Shown piece by piece: positions 13,821 to 14,780 of a stretch of 14,780 nucleotides of DNA (the stretch's first letter is position 1; each line of letters begins with the position of its first letter). Below the pieces are notes generated by a model. It made no database searches and was not told the origin of the DNA. It saw only the letters and a list, made by a program, of their open reading frames with translations. This stretch comes from Gp13-AA77 sp035516075 (GTDB lineage: Bacteria > Acidobacteriota > Terriglobia > UBA7540), in the NCBI GenBank assembly GCA_035516075.1, contig DATJAQ010000276.1, positions 1-14,780 on the forward strand. The letters run 5' to 3'. A program made the position numbers and the translations under genes.

Positions 13821-14482
13821 GGTGGCCAGGACCTAGGAAAAGGCGGGAAGCCCGGCCGCAGGGCACCGGCGCTGCTCCCCCTCCGGAATCGGCGGATGCG
13901 CAGCAGGGGGCAAAGATGGAGACGCAGCCGGGAGCTGAGGCGGACTTCAACGAGGCCCTGAAGGGCGCACCGGGCTTCAAATATACCTCCGAGGACCCCA
14001 TGCACGGGAAGATCGTCCTCAAACTGAAAGATAGGGTGCGTGAACTCTTTCAAGCGGCGGTCGAGAACCCCGATTCCGACGCCAATGAGATTGTCCAGAT
14101 TCTGCTGCTGAACCAGGTGACCAACATGCAGGCCGAGTCGTACCAAAGGGACCCCAGGCTGGTCCTTACCGAGGAACGCCAGCGGGGCAGTCAACACAAA
14201 AGGCAGCTCGAGCACGATCAGCGTGACAAGCGGCGCCTGGATGCGCTCCTTGCCAAGACCAGGAAGGAAACCGTGCGCCTCAACAAACAAATCGAGAAGC
14301 TCGACCAGGAGCTCCAGGCGGGAAAGATGAAGCTGGAACAGGCCAAAGGCGTAATGAACGAAGCCGCCGCGGCGCAAGCGAGCGGCCGGCCCATGGACCC
14401 GCAGGAGGTCTACCGGAAGATTTTCGAGATCGTGGGACTGCAAGAGCCGGTGAGGGAAGAGCGGATGGCGAGTGTGCAGTAG
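13817..14482 (+). CDS. Candidate C-terminal, coiled-coil half of a DUF3486/Mu gp27-like small terminase
   Basis: A 221-residue protein whose ATG overlaps the preceding stop by 4 bases. It opens with a basic, Pro-rich tail (residues 1-40). Helices at 62-115 (MHGKIVLKLKDRVRELFQ, DANEIVQILLLNQVTNMQ) are followed by a long charged coiled coil (about 117-185, with LNKQIEKLDQELQAGKMKLEQA). The end, MDPQEVYRKIFEIVGL (193-208), resembles the closing helix of DUF3486 proteins (xxAVEEIRREILGI). These features match the oligomerising half of that family, while the helix-turn-helix is missing here and present in the preceding gene. If right, the two products together do the job of gp27: recognising phage DNA and handing it to the large terminase. 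Confidence 0.55.
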   Translation: MRWPGPRKRREARPQGTGAAPPPESADAQQGAKMETQPGAEADFNEALKGAPGFKYTSEDPMHGKIVLKLKDRVRELFQAAVENPDSDANEIVQILLLNQVTNMQAESYQRDPRLVLTEERQRGSQHKRQLEHDQRDKRRLDALLAKTRKETVRLNKQIEKLDQELQAGKMKLEQAKGVMNEAAAAQASGRPMDPQEVYRKIFEIVGLQEPVREERMASVQ

Positions 14483-14506
14483 GCAGAAGGCAGAGGCCGG
14501 GATGGG

Positions 14507-14531
14507 TTAATTGATTCAAGGAATCATTGAG
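14507..14531. repeat. Repeat element copy 2 (GATTCAAGGAATCA type)
   Basis: Contains the perfect stem TGATTC-AAG-GAATCA (14512-14526). Read on the opposite strand it matches the element at 12540 at 15 of 17 bases. AATTGATTCA at its left edge differs by one base from AATTGACTCA at the window end. It begins 24 bases after the last gene stop. Confidence 0.6.
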
Positions 14532-14590
14532 CCGGCAAGTCAATTCAGGACGGGCGCAGTAGCTATGAGAGGAAAGAGCGACAAATCGCG

Positions 14591-14701
14591 CGGGCAGCGG
14601 CTGAAGCCGCCTCAAGGTTTTGAGGACGATCCGGAAAGGCAGAGCCTTTCCGCACAGCAAAGCGGCGGAGCCGCAGGCCCAGGCGGTAGGGGCGCGGCCC
14701 C
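14591..14701 (+). ncRNA. Array of five perfect hairpins, candidate structured RNA
   Basis: Five perfect stem-loops follow one another without overlap. They are GCGGCT/AGCCGC (14597-14610), CTCAA/TTGAG with loop GGTT (14611-14624), CGGAAAGGC/GCCTTTCCG with loop AGA (14632-14652), GCGGC/GCCGC (14662-14674) and GGGGC/GCCCC (14689-14701). They sit in about 300 bases (14483-14780) without a convincing gene. A 57-codon frame at 14565-14738 crosses them, but it has no ribosome site and its translation is low-complexity Gly/Arg/Ala. A chance origin is possible for the short GC stems, less so for the 9-base one. No known RNA family is recognised. Confidence 0.35.
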
Positions 14702-14767
14702 AGGGGGCAGAGCCGCAGCCACCCGGGGCGGGGAGTAGGAATGGGCAGTGGCCAGGGGCGGTCACGA

Positions 14768-14780
14768 AATTGACTCATTG
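14768..14780. repeat. Repeat element copy 3, cut by window end
   Basis: AATTGACTCATTG runs to the last base. It matches the reverse complement of the 12540 element at 11 of 12 positions, and AATTGATTCA of copy 2 at 9 of 10. Together with the inverted AAGTCAATT at 14537-14545 it brackets the hairpin array. Confidence 0.45.

Larger units (their letters stand above)
10757..14780 (+). mobile_element. Partial Mu-like prophage late region (lysis, gp25-gp27-like genes)
   Basis: A run of same-strand genes beginning directly after the host kdsB region. The order is muralytic enzyme, single-TM coiled-coil protein, gp26-like winged-helix proteins and DUF3486-like small terminase. This matches the Mu order lys-(23/24/25)-26-27, with the large terminase gene 28 expected next, beyond the window. 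Individual similarities are modest; the shared order is the main argument. No transposase, repressor, Mor/C activator or terminal repeats are seen to the left, so the element is either decayed, rearranged or not a standard Mu prophage. The right boundary is outside the window. Confidence 0.6.

Noticed and set aside
14591..14701. CRISPR array or IscB/TnpB guide RNA
   Set aside because: The stems differ in sequence and spacing, with no regular repeat-spacer units, and no nuclease gene is visible in the window.
14565..14738. 57-codon frame across the hairpin array
   Set aside because: There is no ribosome site, the product is low-complexity Gly/Arg/Ala, and the region is better explained by stem-loops. 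It could still be a small protein if relatives conserve the frame.
14740..14772. ATG-started 10-codon frame near the window end
   Set aside because: It is too short and ends at a TGA within the repeat element; no support for translation.

Overview
The window looks like a chromosome segment of a GC-rich, diderm soil-type bacterium, most likely an acidobacterium. The support is an Oar-type TonB-dependent receptor with an N-terminal carboxypeptidase-regulatory-like domain, a one-component regulator joining an OmpR-type winged helix to a TolB-like domain and TPRs, and a Kdo-activating enzyme (KdsB) that implies lipopolysaccharide. This placement is inferred from family content, not from a marker gene.

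Left part (1-6445, all minus strand). In transcription order: a small single-pass membrane protein, a short AraC-type regulator, a secreted beta-rich 142-residue protein with a good sigma70-type promoter and a likely terminator, a secreted alpha/beta-hydrolase-like protein with a visible GxSxG motif, a 1028-residue outer-membrane TonB-dependent receptor, and the first 164 codons of a class I SAM methyltransferase that runs off the window start. The three exported proteins could serve uptake or processing of an extracellular substrate, but the substrate cannot be read from the sequence.

Middle part (6446-10756). A palindrome-rich divergent intergenic region precedes the plus-strand winged-helix/TolB/TPR regulator. 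Next come two minus-strand genes, kdsB then a short-chain dehydrogenase, whose start codon lies one base after a run of 13 G on the coding strand.

Right part (10757-14780, all plus strand). This is a late-gene segment of a Mu-like phage: a muralytic enzyme, a single-TM coiled-coil protein, two paralogous small winged-helix proteins like Mu gp26, an Ig-like-domain protein, and what looks like a DUF3486-type (Mu gp27) small terminase split into two overlapping genes. The order matches Mu lys, 25, 26, 27. No transposase, repressor or integrase lies between the host gene kdsB and the lysis gene. The last 300 bases carry no convincing gene but contain five perfect hairpins in a row, bracketed by relatives of a repeated AATTGACTCA / GATTCAAGGA motif also found at 12540. 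A large terminase would be expected just past the window end. This right-hand island, with its split terminase and hairpin array, is the most likely place for something undescribed.
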